Positions 1 to 7,093 of a DNA stretch of 9,594 nt are shown here, piece by piece; position 1 is the first letter of the stretch, and each line of letters starts with the position of its first letter. The position numbers and the translations under genes are program-made. Location of the stretch: positions 1 to 9,594 of the forward strand of contig CANKNP010000199.1 in assembly GCA_947483545.1 (NCBI GenBank), written 5' to 3'. Origin of the DNA: Deltaproteobacteria bacterium. GTDB taxonomy: Bacteria > Myxococcota > UBA796 > SXON01. Below the pieces are notes generated by a model. The model was not told the origin of the DNA. It saw only the letters and a program-made list of their open reading frames with translations, and did not search any database.

Positions 1-2
1 GA

Positions 3-86
3 CAGCGGCCTACCGGCAAAGCCCTGGTCACCCTTCGCGTTGTCGCCAAGCACGCCGGTTCGAACACGCATTGGCGCTGCGAGTAG
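3..86 (+). CDS. Possible C-terminal tail of an unidentified gene cut by the left edge
   Basis: The frame beginning at base 3 is open for 27 codons and ends at TAG (84-86). The residues include TLRVVAKHAGSNTHW near the end. About three quarters of third positions are G/C against just over half of second positions, which resembles the coding pattern of the clear genes here. The stretch is too short to assign a family, and the start lies outside the window. The alternative is that this is non-coding sequence that happens to be open; frame 2 is also open through this stretch. Confidence is low. Confidence 0.25.
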   Translation, partial: QRPTGKALVTLRVVAKHAGSNTHWRCE

Positions 87-303
87 GCATGTTCAATTCC
101 CGTAATTCCTCGAATCGAATTCCGTGGTTAGGAGGGGGCCCCGCCGCGGCCGTCCCGATGGCAGCACTGCGGCGCGCGTCTCGTCCGCTCCGGTCGCGAC
201 AGCTCAATCGCTGAGGTTCTAACGCGCCAGTCCCGCGTCATTCCGCGCCGCGCGCGATGCCCTTGCCTCCGGCAGAAAGGTGGTTGGGACCCGTCGGAGC
301 CCT

Positions 304-316
304 GTCGGTGACCGAC
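304..316. promoter_or_regulatory. Inverted repeat, possible regulator site upstream of comM
   Basis: GTCGGT-G-ACCGAC is a perfect 6+1+6 dyad. Related half-sites lie nearby: CGTCGG at 292-297 and CCGTCGG at 334-340, the latter able to pair with CCGACGG at 312-318. The dyad sits about 90-100 bases before the start point predicted from the -24/-12 element at 380-394. Sigma-54 enhancer proteins often bind at about that distance. The symmetry is seen in the sequence; the binding role is inference, and short GC-rich dyads are common in such genomes. Confidence 0.25.
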
Positions 317-379
317 GGAACACCGGCGGCGGGCCGTCGGCGCCGGGGGTGCAGCACGGCTGAACGTTGATTTTCGGGC

Positions 380-394
380 TGGCACGGCGCCTGC
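380..394 (+). promoter_or_regulatory. Candidate sigma-54 (-24/-12) promoter for the comM operon
   Basis: TGGCACG followed by four bases and CTGC matches the sigma-54 consensus TGGCACG-N4-TTGC except for one base, and the essential GG and GC are correctly spaced. The predicted start of transcription would be near 406, which leaves a leader of about 17 bases before the ATG at 423. Sigma-54 promoters need an enhancer-binding activator; the dyad at 304-316 is a possible site. The match could be fortuitous in GC-rich DNA. Confidence 0.38.
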
Positions 395-422
395 GAAGGG
401 ACGGTGCGTTCCCGAGTGCCTG

Positions 423-1979
423 ATGCCGGTCTCCGTTCACGCCGCCGCCCTCCTGGGCGTCGACGCCCTCCCCGTCACCGTGGAGGTCGATCTTCTGCGT
501 CGCCTTCCCCAGGTGGTGATCGTCGGCCTCGCGAGCGCCTCCGTCCGCGAGAGCGCCGACCGCGTACGCTCCGCGATGTTGTCCGCGGGTTTCGAGTTCC
601 CGCGTCAGCGCGTGGTTGTGAGCCTGGCGCCTGCCGATCTGCGGAAGGAAGGAACGGGGTTCGACCTCCCGATCGCGGTCGCCGTGTTGGCCGCGGCGGG
701 GCGGGTGGATGCCGAAAAGGCGTCGCGCTACCTGCTTGTCGGCGAGCTCTCGCTCAGCGGGGAGCTCCGGCCGGTCAGGGGTGCCCTCGCCTTCGCCACG
801 CTCGCGCGAGATTTGGGCCTCGAAGGGCTGGTTGTGCCGAGTGCGTGCGCCCCTGAGGCCGCGTTGGTCCGGGGCATCCGAGTGTACGCGGCGCCCGACC
901 TGGCGGCGGTGGCGGCCTTCCTGGACGGCGCGGGGGAGCTGAGCCAGGGCGTCCCCGTGGCGGCTTCGGGTCTGAGCCCGTCGCCGGATCTAGGCGATGT
1001 TCGAGGCCAATACCTTGCTCGTCGCGCCGTCGAGGTGGCGGCCGCGGGCGGGCACAACCTCCTGTTCGAAGGGAGCCCCGGCTGCGGGAAGACGATGCTC
1101 GCCTGTCGGCTCCCTTCGATCCTCCCGACGTTGTCCGTCGAAGAAGCGCTCGAGTGTACGCGCATCCAGTCGGTCGCGGGCCTCCACGCCCCCGATGCCG
1201 GCTGTGTGCGCGAACGGCCCTTTCGGGCGCCACATGCTTCGGTCTCGGTAGCGGGCCTCGTGGGCGGCGCGAGCCTGCGCCCAGGCGAGGTGAGCCTTGC
1301 CCACAACGGGGTGTTGTTCCTTGACGAGTTTCCCGAGTTCCCCCGCAATGTGCGTGAGGTGCTGCGGGGTCCCCTCGAAGATCGCCGGGTCGTGTTGGCG
1401 CGTGCCGCCGGGCAGGTGGTCCTGCCCGCACGATTCATGCTCGTCGCAGCGGCGAACCCTTGCCCCTGCGGCTTCTGGGGCCACCCCACACGCCCGTGCA
1501 TCTGCCCGGTCGACACCCGCGAACGGTACCGCGCGCGGCTCTCGGGACCCCTGGTGGATCGGATCGATTTGCGGGTCGAGCTCAGTCCGGTGACCCCGGC
1601 GGAGCTGCTCGGGCAGGTGCAGGGCGAGAGCTCGGCGACCGTCCGCGAGCGGGTCGAAGCGGCCCGTGCACGGCAATCGAGTCGCTACGGCGGAAAAGTA
1701 AGCTGTAACGCAGAGCTTCGCTCCGAAGACGTGATCGAGGCCACTCAGATGAGCAGCGCGGTGGTGTCGCTTTTGCGCGACCACATGGAGCGGACCGCTT
1801 GCTCCGCCCGAGTGGCCCGACGTCTGCTCAAGGTCGCGCGGACCATCGCTGACCTGGACGCGCGCGCGCACGTGGAGCCGGAGCACCTGTATGAGGCCTT
1901 TGCCCTCCGTTGCGAGCTGGAGGATGCAGGGGCCAGGCTGTCGGATCGCAGCGCGCCCGCCTGCGCGGTCCGGTCATGA
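423..1979 (+). CDS. comM: YifB/ComM-family AAA+ ATPase (Mg-chelatase-like competence protein)
   Basis: This 518-residue protein is full length for the family. Residues 1-170 are the N-terminal LonC-like domain, with typical stretches VRESADRVRSA (41-51) and APADLRKEG (69-77). The AAA+ module has Walker A GSPGCGKT (217-224), RPFRAPH (265-271), LAHNGVLFLDEFPEF (292-306, containing Walker B) and AAANPCPCG (342-350) followed by a Cys-rich turn. It also has the arginine-finger region LSGPLVDRIDL (373-383). The C-terminal Mg-chelatase domain includes ARVARRLLKVARTIADL (462-478). In Vibrio cholerae, ComM is a hexameric helicase that drives branch migration when RecA-bound incoming DNA is integrated. 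The ATG at 423 gives the expected family N-terminus (VHAAALLG); no strong Shine-Dalgarno sequence precedes it. Its last codons overlap the next gene (ATGA at 1976-1979). The Cys in Walker A, where Ser is usual, should still permit ATP binding. Confidence 0.95.
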   Translation: MPVSVHAAALLGVDALPVTVEVDLLRRLPQVVIVGLASASVRESADRVRSAMLSAGFEFPRQRVVVSLAPADLRKEGTGFDLPIAVAVLAAAGRVDAEKASRYLLVGELSLSGELRPVRGALAFATLARDLGLEGLVVPSACAPEAALVRGIRVYAAPDLAAVAAFLDGAGELSQGVPVAASGLSPSPDLGDVRGQYLARRAVEVAAAGGHNLLFEGSPGCGKTMLACRLPSILPTLSVEEALECTRIQSVAGLHAPDAGCVRERPFRAPHASVSVAGLVGGASLRPGEVSLAHNGVLFLDEFPEFPRNVREVLRGPLEDRRVVLARAAGQVVLPARFMLVAAANPCPCGFWGHPTRPCICPVDTRERYRARLSGPLVDRIDLRVELSPVTPAELLGQVQGESSATVRERVEAARARQSSRYGGKVSCNAELRSEDVIEATQMSSAVVSLLRDHMERTACSARVARRLLKVARTIADLDARAHVEPEHLYEAFALRCELEDAGARLSDRSAPACAVRS

Positions 1980-2245
1980 GGCGTAGCTGGGTTGGCCTCG
2001 GCTGGCTCAGCGCGGCGCCGCTGTGGGTTGTCGTGGATCGTATCGAGGGCGAACGCGCGGTTTTGGAGTGGTCGGACGGGAGCCTCGGAGAGGTTCCGAT
2101 CAAGGTGCTCCCTCCTGGGACTCGGGAGGGGGACCGCCTTGTCCCTCAATTTATCGGCGCGGACGCTTCGTCTTCGCCACCAGCTCCGACACAGCGGCCG
2201 GGGGCACGGCTGCGTCGGTTTTTCCATCCCGCCCCCAATGAGTAG
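1976..2245 (+). CDS. Small DUF3006-like protein between comM and recA
   Basis: This 89-residue protein has a core resembling DUF3006: [15 protein letters not shown] (18-32), then a Gly-rich turn and [15 protein letters not shown] (42-56). DUF3006 proteins are small, probably beta-rich and of unknown function. The first 17 residues ([17 protein letters not shown]) precede the usual family start, so a GTG at about 2033 just before DRIEG is an alternative start. The ATG at 1976 is preferred because it overlaps the comM stop in an ATGA junction typical of translational coupling. The tail (residues 62-89) is Pro/Arg-rich and outside the domain; it overlaps the start of recA by 8 bases. I infer co-translation with both neighbours. 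A role in recombination is not established. Confidence 0.72.
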   Translation: MRRSWVGLGWLSAAPLWVVVDRIEGERAVLEWSDGSLGEVPIKVLPPGTREGDRLVPQFIGADASSSPPAPTQRPGARLRRFFHPAPNE

Positions 2246-3290
2246 TCTGATGCAAAGTCCTGAAAATCGTCCTGAATCCCGCGGTTCTGCCGCTGAGTCC
2301 CGCGCCGCCGCCCTTGGAGCCGCGCTTGCCGCGATTGAAAAGCAGTACGGCAAGGGGACGATCATGCGTTTTGACGACGCCCCCGCGCCGGTGCCCACCA
2401 CGCCAAGCGGCTCGCTCGGCCTCGACCTGGCGTTGGGGTGTGGCGGCTATCCGCGGGGCCGGATCATCGAGATCTTCGGCCCTGAAGCCTCGGGTAAGAC
2501 CACGCTCGCGCTCCACGCGATGGCCGAGGCTCAGAGTGCGGGTGGTACTGTCGCTTTTATCGACGCGGAGCATGCGCTCGACCCGGCCTATGCCGGGGCT
2601 CTTGGCGTGCGTCTGCGTGACCTGCTGTTGTCCCAACCGGATGATGGCGAGCAGGCGCTGGAGCTCGTCGAGGCGTTGGTTCGGTCCAACGCTGTGGATC
2701 TGGTGGTGGTCGACTCGGTGGCGGCGCTCGTGCCGCGCGACGAGATCGAAGGCGCCATGGGCGACACCCAGATGGGGCTCCAGGCGCGGATGATGTCCAA
2801 GGCGATGCGGAAGCTCACCAACGTCGTGAGCCGCTGCAATACCACCCTCCTGTTCATCAACCAGATCCGGCAGAAGATCGGGGTGACCTTCGGCCCGAGC
2901 GAAGTGACCACCGGCGGAAACGCGCTGAAGTACTACGCGTCGGTGCGACTGGACATCCGTCGGATCGGGGCGGTCAAACGAGGCGAAGAGATGATCGGCA
3001 ACCGCACCCGCGTGAAGGTGGTGAAGAACAAGATGGCGCCGCCGTTCCGGCAGGTTGAGTTTGACATCATGTTTGGTCGTGGTGTCAGCCGCCTCGCCGA
3101 GCTGATCGAGATCGGCGAGGCGCAGGGCGTGGTGACGCGGGCAGGGGCCTGGTACTCCTTCCAGGAGCACCGCCTGGGCATGGGGCGGGAGAAGGCGATG
3201 GAGTTCTTGGCGAACAACGAGACGATCGCCGCGTCGATCGCGGCTTTGTTGCGGCCAGAGCGTCTGGGGGTCGCCCCGGGAGAGGCCTGA
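2238..3290 (+). CDS. recA: RecA recombinase
   Basis: This 350-residue protein is the strand-exchange ATPase of homologous recombination, which also activates LexA-type self-cleavage in SOS-competent bacteria. Visible landmarks are [12 protein letters not shown] (33-44), Walker A GPEASGKT (81-88), [10 protein letters not shown] (107-116), Walker [13 protein letters not shown] (155-166), loop L1 in [19 protein letters not shown] (169-187), [10 protein letters not shown] (206-215), loop L2 in [16 protein letters not shown] (218-233) and [13 protein letters not shown] (258-270). The frame stays open upstream to 1992, but that extension is Arg-rich and shadows the DUF3006 gene. The ATG at 2238 gives a normal RecA N-terminus. 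An ATG at 2250 is also possible. No Shine-Dalgarno sequence is evident, which suits coupling to the overlapping upstream gene. Two features are unusual: loop L2 reads GPSEV where GNPET is common, and the protein ends at [11 protein letters not shown] without the acidic tail seen in E. coli RecA. Confidence 0.97.
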   Translation: MSSLMQSPENRPESRGSAAESRAAALGAALAAIEKQYGKGTIMRFDDAPAPVPTTPSGSLGLDLALGCGGYPRGRIIEIFGPEASGKTTLALHAMAEAQSAGGTVAFIDAEHALDPAYAGALGVRLRDLLLSQPDDGEQALELVEALVRSNAVDLVVVDSVAALVPRDEIEGAMGDTQMGLQARMMSKAMRKLTNVVSRCNTTLLFINQIRQKIGVTFGPSEVTTGGNALKYYASVRLDIRRIGAVKRGEEMIGNRTRVKVVKNKMAPPFRQVEFDIMFGRGVSRLAELIEIGEAQGVVTRAGAWYSFQEHRLGMGREKAMEFLANNETIAASIAALLRPERLGVAPGEA

Positions 3291-3424
3291 GCCCCGGGAT
3301 CCGGCCCGAGGCGGCGCTCCTCCCGCTGATGGGGGGCGCCGACCTGCTCAGTGTCCGACAGTCGGGGGCTCACACGATGCTCGCGGCTGGCCGGTCTCGG
3401 GCGGTGACGGAGGTCTCCGCAGCT

Positions 3425-3449
3425 CGCGGCCCCGGGACCCGGGGTCGCG
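3425..3449. terminator. Strong GC hairpin downstream of recA, possible terminator
   Basis: CGCGGCCCCGGG and CCCGGGGTCGCG pair almost perfectly across a single A, with one G-T wobble. With the innermost pair opened to form a three-base loop, this gives an 11-bp stem. It lies about 135 bases after the recA stop. No T-run follows (next bases CCGTCGG), so it is not a canonical intrinsic terminator. It could be a U-less terminator, an RNA 3'-end stabiliser or chance symmetry in GC-rich DNA. Confidence 0.3.
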
Positions 3450-3562
3450 GCCGTCGGGCGAGGGGCCAGCGAGGCCCGGAATGCGGTTTCTTGATACTGC
3501 GGTCGGGCGGAGGCGGAATGGAGTTGGTTGGGCGAACCGGTGGATGTACCCCATGTGCTTCC

Positions 3563-3590
3563 TTGTCTATCGCCGTACCGGTGGCACGCT
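3563..3590 (+). promoter_or_regulatory. Weak sigma-70-like promoter before the barrel protein
   Basis: TTGTCT (3563-3568), a 16-base spacer and CACGCT (3585-3590, preceded by TGG) loosely resemble -35 and -10 boxes. The ATG at 3598 lies only seven bases after the -10-like box, so transcription from here would give a leaderless message. The -10 lacks the usual first T, so the call is weak. Confidence 0.2.
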
Positions 3591-3597
3591 GACCCCG

Positions 3598-5007
3598 ATG
3601 GTCGAGCCCGCGCCGGTCGAGGCTCGGCCCGCGTCGTTACCTGGGGAGACGCCAGCGCTCCGACTGATCAGCGAGGGAGATCGGGCGTGGTTTGCGGGAG
3701 ACCGCGGGGCGGCCCAGGCTGCCTGGCGCGCCGCCCTGTCTGTTGTGGCCCCGACGACCGAGCCCGTTGAACTGTCCACCGGGGCAGATGCGGCTGCGGA
3801 AGCTCTGACCCGCCTTCGGCTGCTCCAGGTGGAGGGAAACCTCGCGCCGATCTGGCACGAGCGGGCTCTGAACGCCGCGCTCGCGCGCTGTCCCGACGTC
3901 GAGGCCTGGTGTCAGATTGCACGCGCGGATTACCACCTATGGATGCCGACTTTTACTGGGGCCGATCCGAAGGAGGCCCTGAGGCTCCTCGCGCCCGGCG
4001 GGAGGGCCGATGCCGAGTTGCCGGGACCGGCTGCGGCGCGCCGGCTGCTCGCCGGCTCTGGCGAGAGCCTCGCGGCTTTTCCGGAGTCAGGGCTCGACGG
4101 TTTTGCCGCGGGTCTGAAAGAAAGCGGCGGCCTGCCGGCCGATCCGGGAACCTGGGTGCTGGGGCTCGGGGTCGCCGCGGCGCCCGGCTTGGGGATCGGC
4201 GCGAGCGTGCACTTCGATCATCCCGACCTCGCGTGGAAAGACCATGATCTTCGCCTTGATCTGGCGGCCTCCTCTCGGGGAGCGGTGGCGCTCTCGGCGT
4301 CGGCGTTCGGCGCGAGCCGGGGCCGGCCGCGGCTCTGGGTCGGGCTCAGCTCCGGCCCTGTCGATCGGTATGATCCGCCTCTTACAGCCCATATCGGGAG
4401 TGCGACGCTCGGTGCAGGAGCTGGCGCGGCCGGGGGCGGCGGCGCGGCAGCGCTAGGGCTGGTGGCCCGCGTGGATCAGCTGGACGAGCCCGACGCTGTC
4501 GCCGAGACGCTCGGCCGGGTGGGGCCCTGGATCAAGCTCGGGGCGGGCCCCGTCGGACTCTGGGCCGAGACGGGCTTCGGGAGCTATGTATGGATCAACG
4601 CCGGCGCATCGCTCAAGTGGGTAGAGCACTGGCGCGGCTGGGAGCTCGCGGCCCACGGGGTCGGAGAGCTGGCGCCGATCGACGGTGGTCCCTGGTGGAT
4701 GCTCCCCTCGGCGGGAGGTGCGCACCTGCTCCGCGGATTGCCCGCAGGCCGATACCGGGATCCGCTGAAGCTTGGGGCGCAAGCCGAGCTTCGTCATGAC
4801 CTGGTGGGGCCGCTCCGGGTGGCGGCCTTCGTCGACGGGGCGGCCCTTGGCCCGCTGGAACGCTGGGATCGGGAGGCGCTCCACATTACGGCGGGCCTGG
4901 GGCTACGGCTCGTGCTCCCGCCGGAGAAGCAGAACATCACGCGTTTGGACGTGGGTTTTGGTGAGGGGCGGGTCGGTGTGGTGCTGGGCTGGGGCGAAGC
5001 CTGGTGA
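3598..5007 (+). CDS. Probable outer-membrane protein with Omp85/BamA-like C-terminal barrel
   Basis: From the ATG at 3598 the protein has 469 residues. Residues 20-180 are mostly helical and Ala-rich; ISEGDRAWFAGDRGAAQAAW (24-43) looks like a tetratricopeptide-type repeat. From about 185 the sequence alternates Gly and hydrophobic residues as in beta-barrel strands. The end is typical of Omp85 surface-antigen barrels: GGAHLLRGLPAGRYRD (373-388, like the conserved RGF/Y motif), an AELRHDLVGPLRVAAFVDG segment (395-413), GLGLRLVLP (433-441), LDVGFGEG (450-457) and a terminal Trp. Omp85 proteins assemble or secrete other proteins at the outer membrane. No POTRA domains are apparent and no Sec signal peptide is visible from any upstream start (3481, 3544, 3553). 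The frame is open to 3481, but that N-terminus looks non-coding. The OPT transporter starts 66 bases downstream. The barrel call is moderate; the substrate is unknown. Confidence 0.6.
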   Translation: MVEPAPVEARPASLPGETPALRLISEGDRAWFAGDRGAAQAAWRAALSVVAPTTEPVELSTGADAAAEALTRLRLLQVEGNLAPIWHERALNAALARCPDVEAWCQIARADYHLWMPTFTGADPKEALRLLAPGGRADAELPGPAAARRLLAGSGESLAAFPESGLDGFAAGLKESGGLPADPGTWVLGLGVAAAPGLGIGASVHFDHPDLAWKDHDLRLDLAASSRGAVALSASAFGASRGRPRLWVGLSSGPVDRYDPPLTAHIGSATLGAGAGAAGGGGAAALGLVARVDQLDEPDAVAETLGRVGPWIKLGAGPVGLWAETGFGSYVWINAGASLKWVEHWRGWELAAHGVGELAPIDGGPWWMLPSAGGAHLLRGLPAGRYRDPLKLGAQAELRHDLVGPLRVAAFVDGAALGPLERWDREALHITAGLGLRLVLPPEKQNITRLDVGFGEGRVGVVLGWGEAW

Positions 5008-5040
5008 CTTCGGGACCGGTCCGTCGCGACGTTGCCGATG

Positions 5041-5049
5041 TGGTACGCT
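5041..5049 (+). promoter_or_regulatory. Extended -10-like element before the OPT transporter gene
   Basis: TGGTACGCT contains a TGN extension followed by TACGCT, which matches TATAAT at the key first, second and last positions. No good -35 is seen 16-18 bases upstream, but extended -10 promoters can work without one. Transcription would start near 5056, leaving a leader of about 18 bases that includes a GGAG (about 5061-5064) eight to ten bases before the ATG at 5074. Confidence 0.3.
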
Positions 5050-5073
5050 CGCGACGCCCCGGAGCCCGAACCC

Positions 5074-7092
5074 ATGGCCCTCCAACACCTCGATGACGAG
5101 CAGATCCGTACGTGGTCGCGGGCGAAAAAGGACACTTGGTGGCTGGAGAAGGTCTACCGCGGCTCGATGCCCCAGCTCACGCTGCGCGCGGCCGCCACCG
5201 GCTTCCTGCTTGGCGGCGTATTGTCAGCCACAAATCTTTATATTGGGGCGAAGACGGGCTGGTCACTGGGAGTCGGCGTCACGAGCGTGATCCTGGCGTT
5301 CGCGCTCTTCCGTGTGTTCGCGCGGCTGGGGATCGCCAATGGCTTCACCATCCTGGAAAACAACGCCGTGCAGTCGGTGGCGACGGCCGCCGGCTACATG
5401 ACGGCGCCGCTGATCTCCAGCTTGACCGCCTACATGGTCGTCACTGACCGGCTCCTGCCCTGGTGGCAGATCATGGCGTGGACCTCGATCACCTCCTTGC
5501 TGGGTGTACTTGTCGCGTTTCCGATGAAGCGCCGATTCATCAACGACGAGCAGCAGCCCTTCCCGGAAGGCCGCGCCTGCGCGGTGGTGCTGGACTCGTT
5601 GTACCCTGACGCCCCAGCGGGGGGCACGGCGCCCGCGGAAGCCGCGGCCGTGGGGGCGTATGAGCGATGGTTGGGTGTGCTCAAGGCCCAGGCCCTCTTT
5701 GGATCCGCGGCGATCGCGGGTCTTTTTGAGTTTTTCAAGCTGGAGGGCTACCAGACGCTGCTGCAGGGCCGCGTCTTAGGCGTCGCTGCCGACAAGATAT
5801 GGCATCTGCCCGAGAAGATCTTCGCCTGGTACTACGTTCGCGCCGAGGCGAACGGCGGCTTCATCCCTACGCTGTTCGGCACCGACATCCGTCAGCTCGC
5901 CATCAGCCCGGCGATCGACCTCACGATGTTCGGCGCCGGCGGCCTCACTGGCATTCGCACCGCGAACAGCCTGCTCCTGGGCGCGATGGTCAACTATGCG
6001 CTCGTCGCCCCCTACATGATCTCGATCGGCGAGATCGTGCCGAAGGCCGATGGCAGCTTTGGCCGTGCTCACCTGCTCAACACGTGGTGCTTGTGGTGGG
6101 GCGTCGCGATCATGGTCACCGGCTCGCTCACCGCGCTCTTCGCCAAACCCGAGCTGATCCTGTCGGCGTTCCGTGGGATTTTCTCGAAGAAGACGACCGG
6201 GGCCGAGGATCGCCTCGCTTCGATCGAGCTCCCGCTCCGGGCGTCTTTCGTGGGGGTGCCGCTCGTCGCCGCCCTCTCGATCTACCTGAACTATTCATGG
6301 TTCGGCATCAACCCCTGGCTGGGCCTGCTCGCGGTCCCGATGATCGTGGTGCTGACGCTCATCGCAGCCAACGCGACGGGTCTGACCAGCACCACGCCGA
6401 CCGGCTCCTTGTCCAAGATTACGCAGTTCAGCTTCGGTGCGCTCGACTCGGCCAACCCGGCCACCAACCTCATCACCGCCGGCATGACGGCGGAGGTCGC
6501 CGGCAACGCCTCCAACCTCCTGATGGACATCAAACCTGGATATATGCTCGGTGCCGATCCCCGCCAGCAGGCGTGGGGCCACTGCCTGGGCATCGTCTCG
6601 GGGGCGATCGCGTCGACCTTCCTCTTTTTCCCGCTGTTCCTTCCCGATTACGACTCGAGCCTGCCCTTGGGGCCGCAAGTGATGACCGAGAAGTTCCCGA
6701 TGCCCGGCGTGGAGATCTGGAAGGGCGTAGCGGACCTGATCGCGACCGGCGGGTCGGCGCTCAAGAGCTCCGCTGCGATCGCTATGGGCGTCGCGGCTGT
6801 TGCGGGGATCGGCTTCGAGCTGGCCCGGGTCGCGACGAAGGGGCGCTTTCCCCTGTCGGCGGTCGCTGTCGGCCTCGGAGTGGTGCTCCCGGTCGACTCC
6901 ACGTTGATGATGTGGAGCGGCGCGGTGTTTTTTATGGCGATGGAGTATCTGTATCGACGTGCTCCTCGCGAGAGTCGCGGTCACGGGCTCTGGGTGGAGA
7001 GCCAGGAGCCGATCGCCGCGGGCGTGGTCGCAGGGGCGGCTCTCACGGGCATCGGTGATCAGCTCCTCACGGTATTTGTCCTCGGGGGCTGA
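5074..7092 (+). CDS. OPT-family membrane transporter (oligopeptide/metallophore type)
   Basis: This 672-residue, very hydrophobic protein has about 14 or more probable membrane segments. It is recognised as an oligopeptide transporter (OPT) family member from LTLRAAATGFLLGGVLSATN (36-55) with LYIGAKTGWSLG (55-66), QPFPEGRACAVVLDSLY (161-177), NPATNLITAGMTAEVAGNAS (461-480) and LMDIKPGYMLGADPRQQ (483-499). Bacterial OPT proteins are thought to be proton-coupled importers of small peptides or metal-chelate complexes at the inner membrane; the substrate here cannot be read from sequence. The length is normal for bacterial members. The frame opens at 5032, but the ATG at 5074 is preferred because GGAG precedes it and the first 14 extra residues are Pro-rich and unlike the family. 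The stop is one base before the next gene's likely TTG start, which indicates an operon. Confidence 0.88.
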   Translation: MALQHLDDEQIRTWSRAKKDTWWLEKVYRGSMPQLTLRAAATGFLLGGVLSATNLYIGAKTGWSLGVGVTSVILAFALFRVFARLGIANGFTILENNAVQSVATAAGYMTAPLISSLTAYMVVTDRLLPWWQIMAWTSITSLLGVLVAFPMKRRFINDEQQPFPEGRACAVVLDSLYPDAPAGGTAPAEAAAVGAYERWLGVLKAQALFGSAAIAGLFEFFKLEGYQTLLQGRVLGVAADKIWHLPEKIFAWYYVRAEANGGFIPTLFGTDIRQLAISPAIDLTMFGAGGLTGIRTANSLLLGAMVNYALVAPYMISIGEIVPKADGSFGRAHLLNTWCLWWGVAIMVTGSLTALFAKPELILSAFRGIFSKKTTGAEDRLASIELPLRASFVGVPLVAALSIYLNYSWFGINPWLGLLAVPMIVVLTLIAANATGLTSTTPTGSLSKITQFSFGALDSANPATNLITAGMTAEVAGNASNLLMDIKPGYMLGADPRQQAWGHCLGIVSGAIASTFLFFPLFLPDYDSSLPLGPQVMTEKFPMPGVEIWKGVADLIATGGSALKSSAAIAMGVAAVAGIGFELARVATKGRFPLSAVAVGLGVVLPVDSTLMMWSGAVFFMAMEYLYRRAPRESRGHGLWVESQEPIAAGVVAGAALTGIGDQLLTVFVLGG

Positions 7093-7093
7093 T

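Larger units (their letters stand above)
87..422. other. Non-coding region upstream of comM
   Basis: I see no convincing gene on either strand. The minus-strand open frames here are Arg/Pro/Ala-rich, as expected from GC-rich non-coding DNA. The left part (about 90-125) is noticeably more A/T-rich and holds three copies of AATTCC (95-100, 104-109, 118-123). The right part has several CGTCGG/CCGACG dyads (about 292-340) and a sigma-54-like promoter at 380-394, both described separately. No tRNA or rRNA was recognised. Confidence 0.6.
3291..3597. other. Non-coding gap after recA
   Basis: About 300 bases without a supported gene. Open frames on both strands (for example 3329-3592 plus and 3348-3554 minus) are Arg/Gly/Pro-rich and show no family resemblance. 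The region holds a strong GC hairpin (3425-3449), a short CCGAC-A-GTCGG dyad (3355-3365) and a weak promoter-like element just before the next gene. Confidence 0.6.

Noticed and set aside
58..65. GTTCGAAC palindrome as an SOS (LexA) box
   Set aside because: It lacks the spaced half-sites of known LexA boxes and lies about 360 bases from comM.
95..123. Three AATTCC copies as an iteron or repeat array
   Set aside because: Spacing is irregular (9 and 14 bases) and the units are too short to stand out from an A/T-richer intergenic patch.
45..125. tRNA-like TTCGAA/TTCAA stretches near the left edge
   Set aside because: Flanking bases do not form a T-arm, acceptor stem or anticodon arm on either strand.
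990..1886. Long minus-strand open frame opposite comM (298 codons)
   Set aside because: It is antisense to a complete, well-recognised ComM, is rich in Arg/His/Ala and has no domain; it reflects G/C third positions on the other strand.
1992..2237. 82-codon N-terminal extension of RecA
   Set aside because: The extension is the DUF3006 coding sequence read in another frame; the RecA family N-terminus begins at 2238.
2151..3170. Long minus-strand open frame opposite recA (339 codons)
   Set aside because: It lies entirely antisense to recA, is His/Arg-rich and has no recognisable family.
3481..3597. N-terminal extension of the barrel protein from ATG 3481
   Set aside because: The 39 extra residues are neither signal-like nor conserved-looking, and no ribosome site supports the start.
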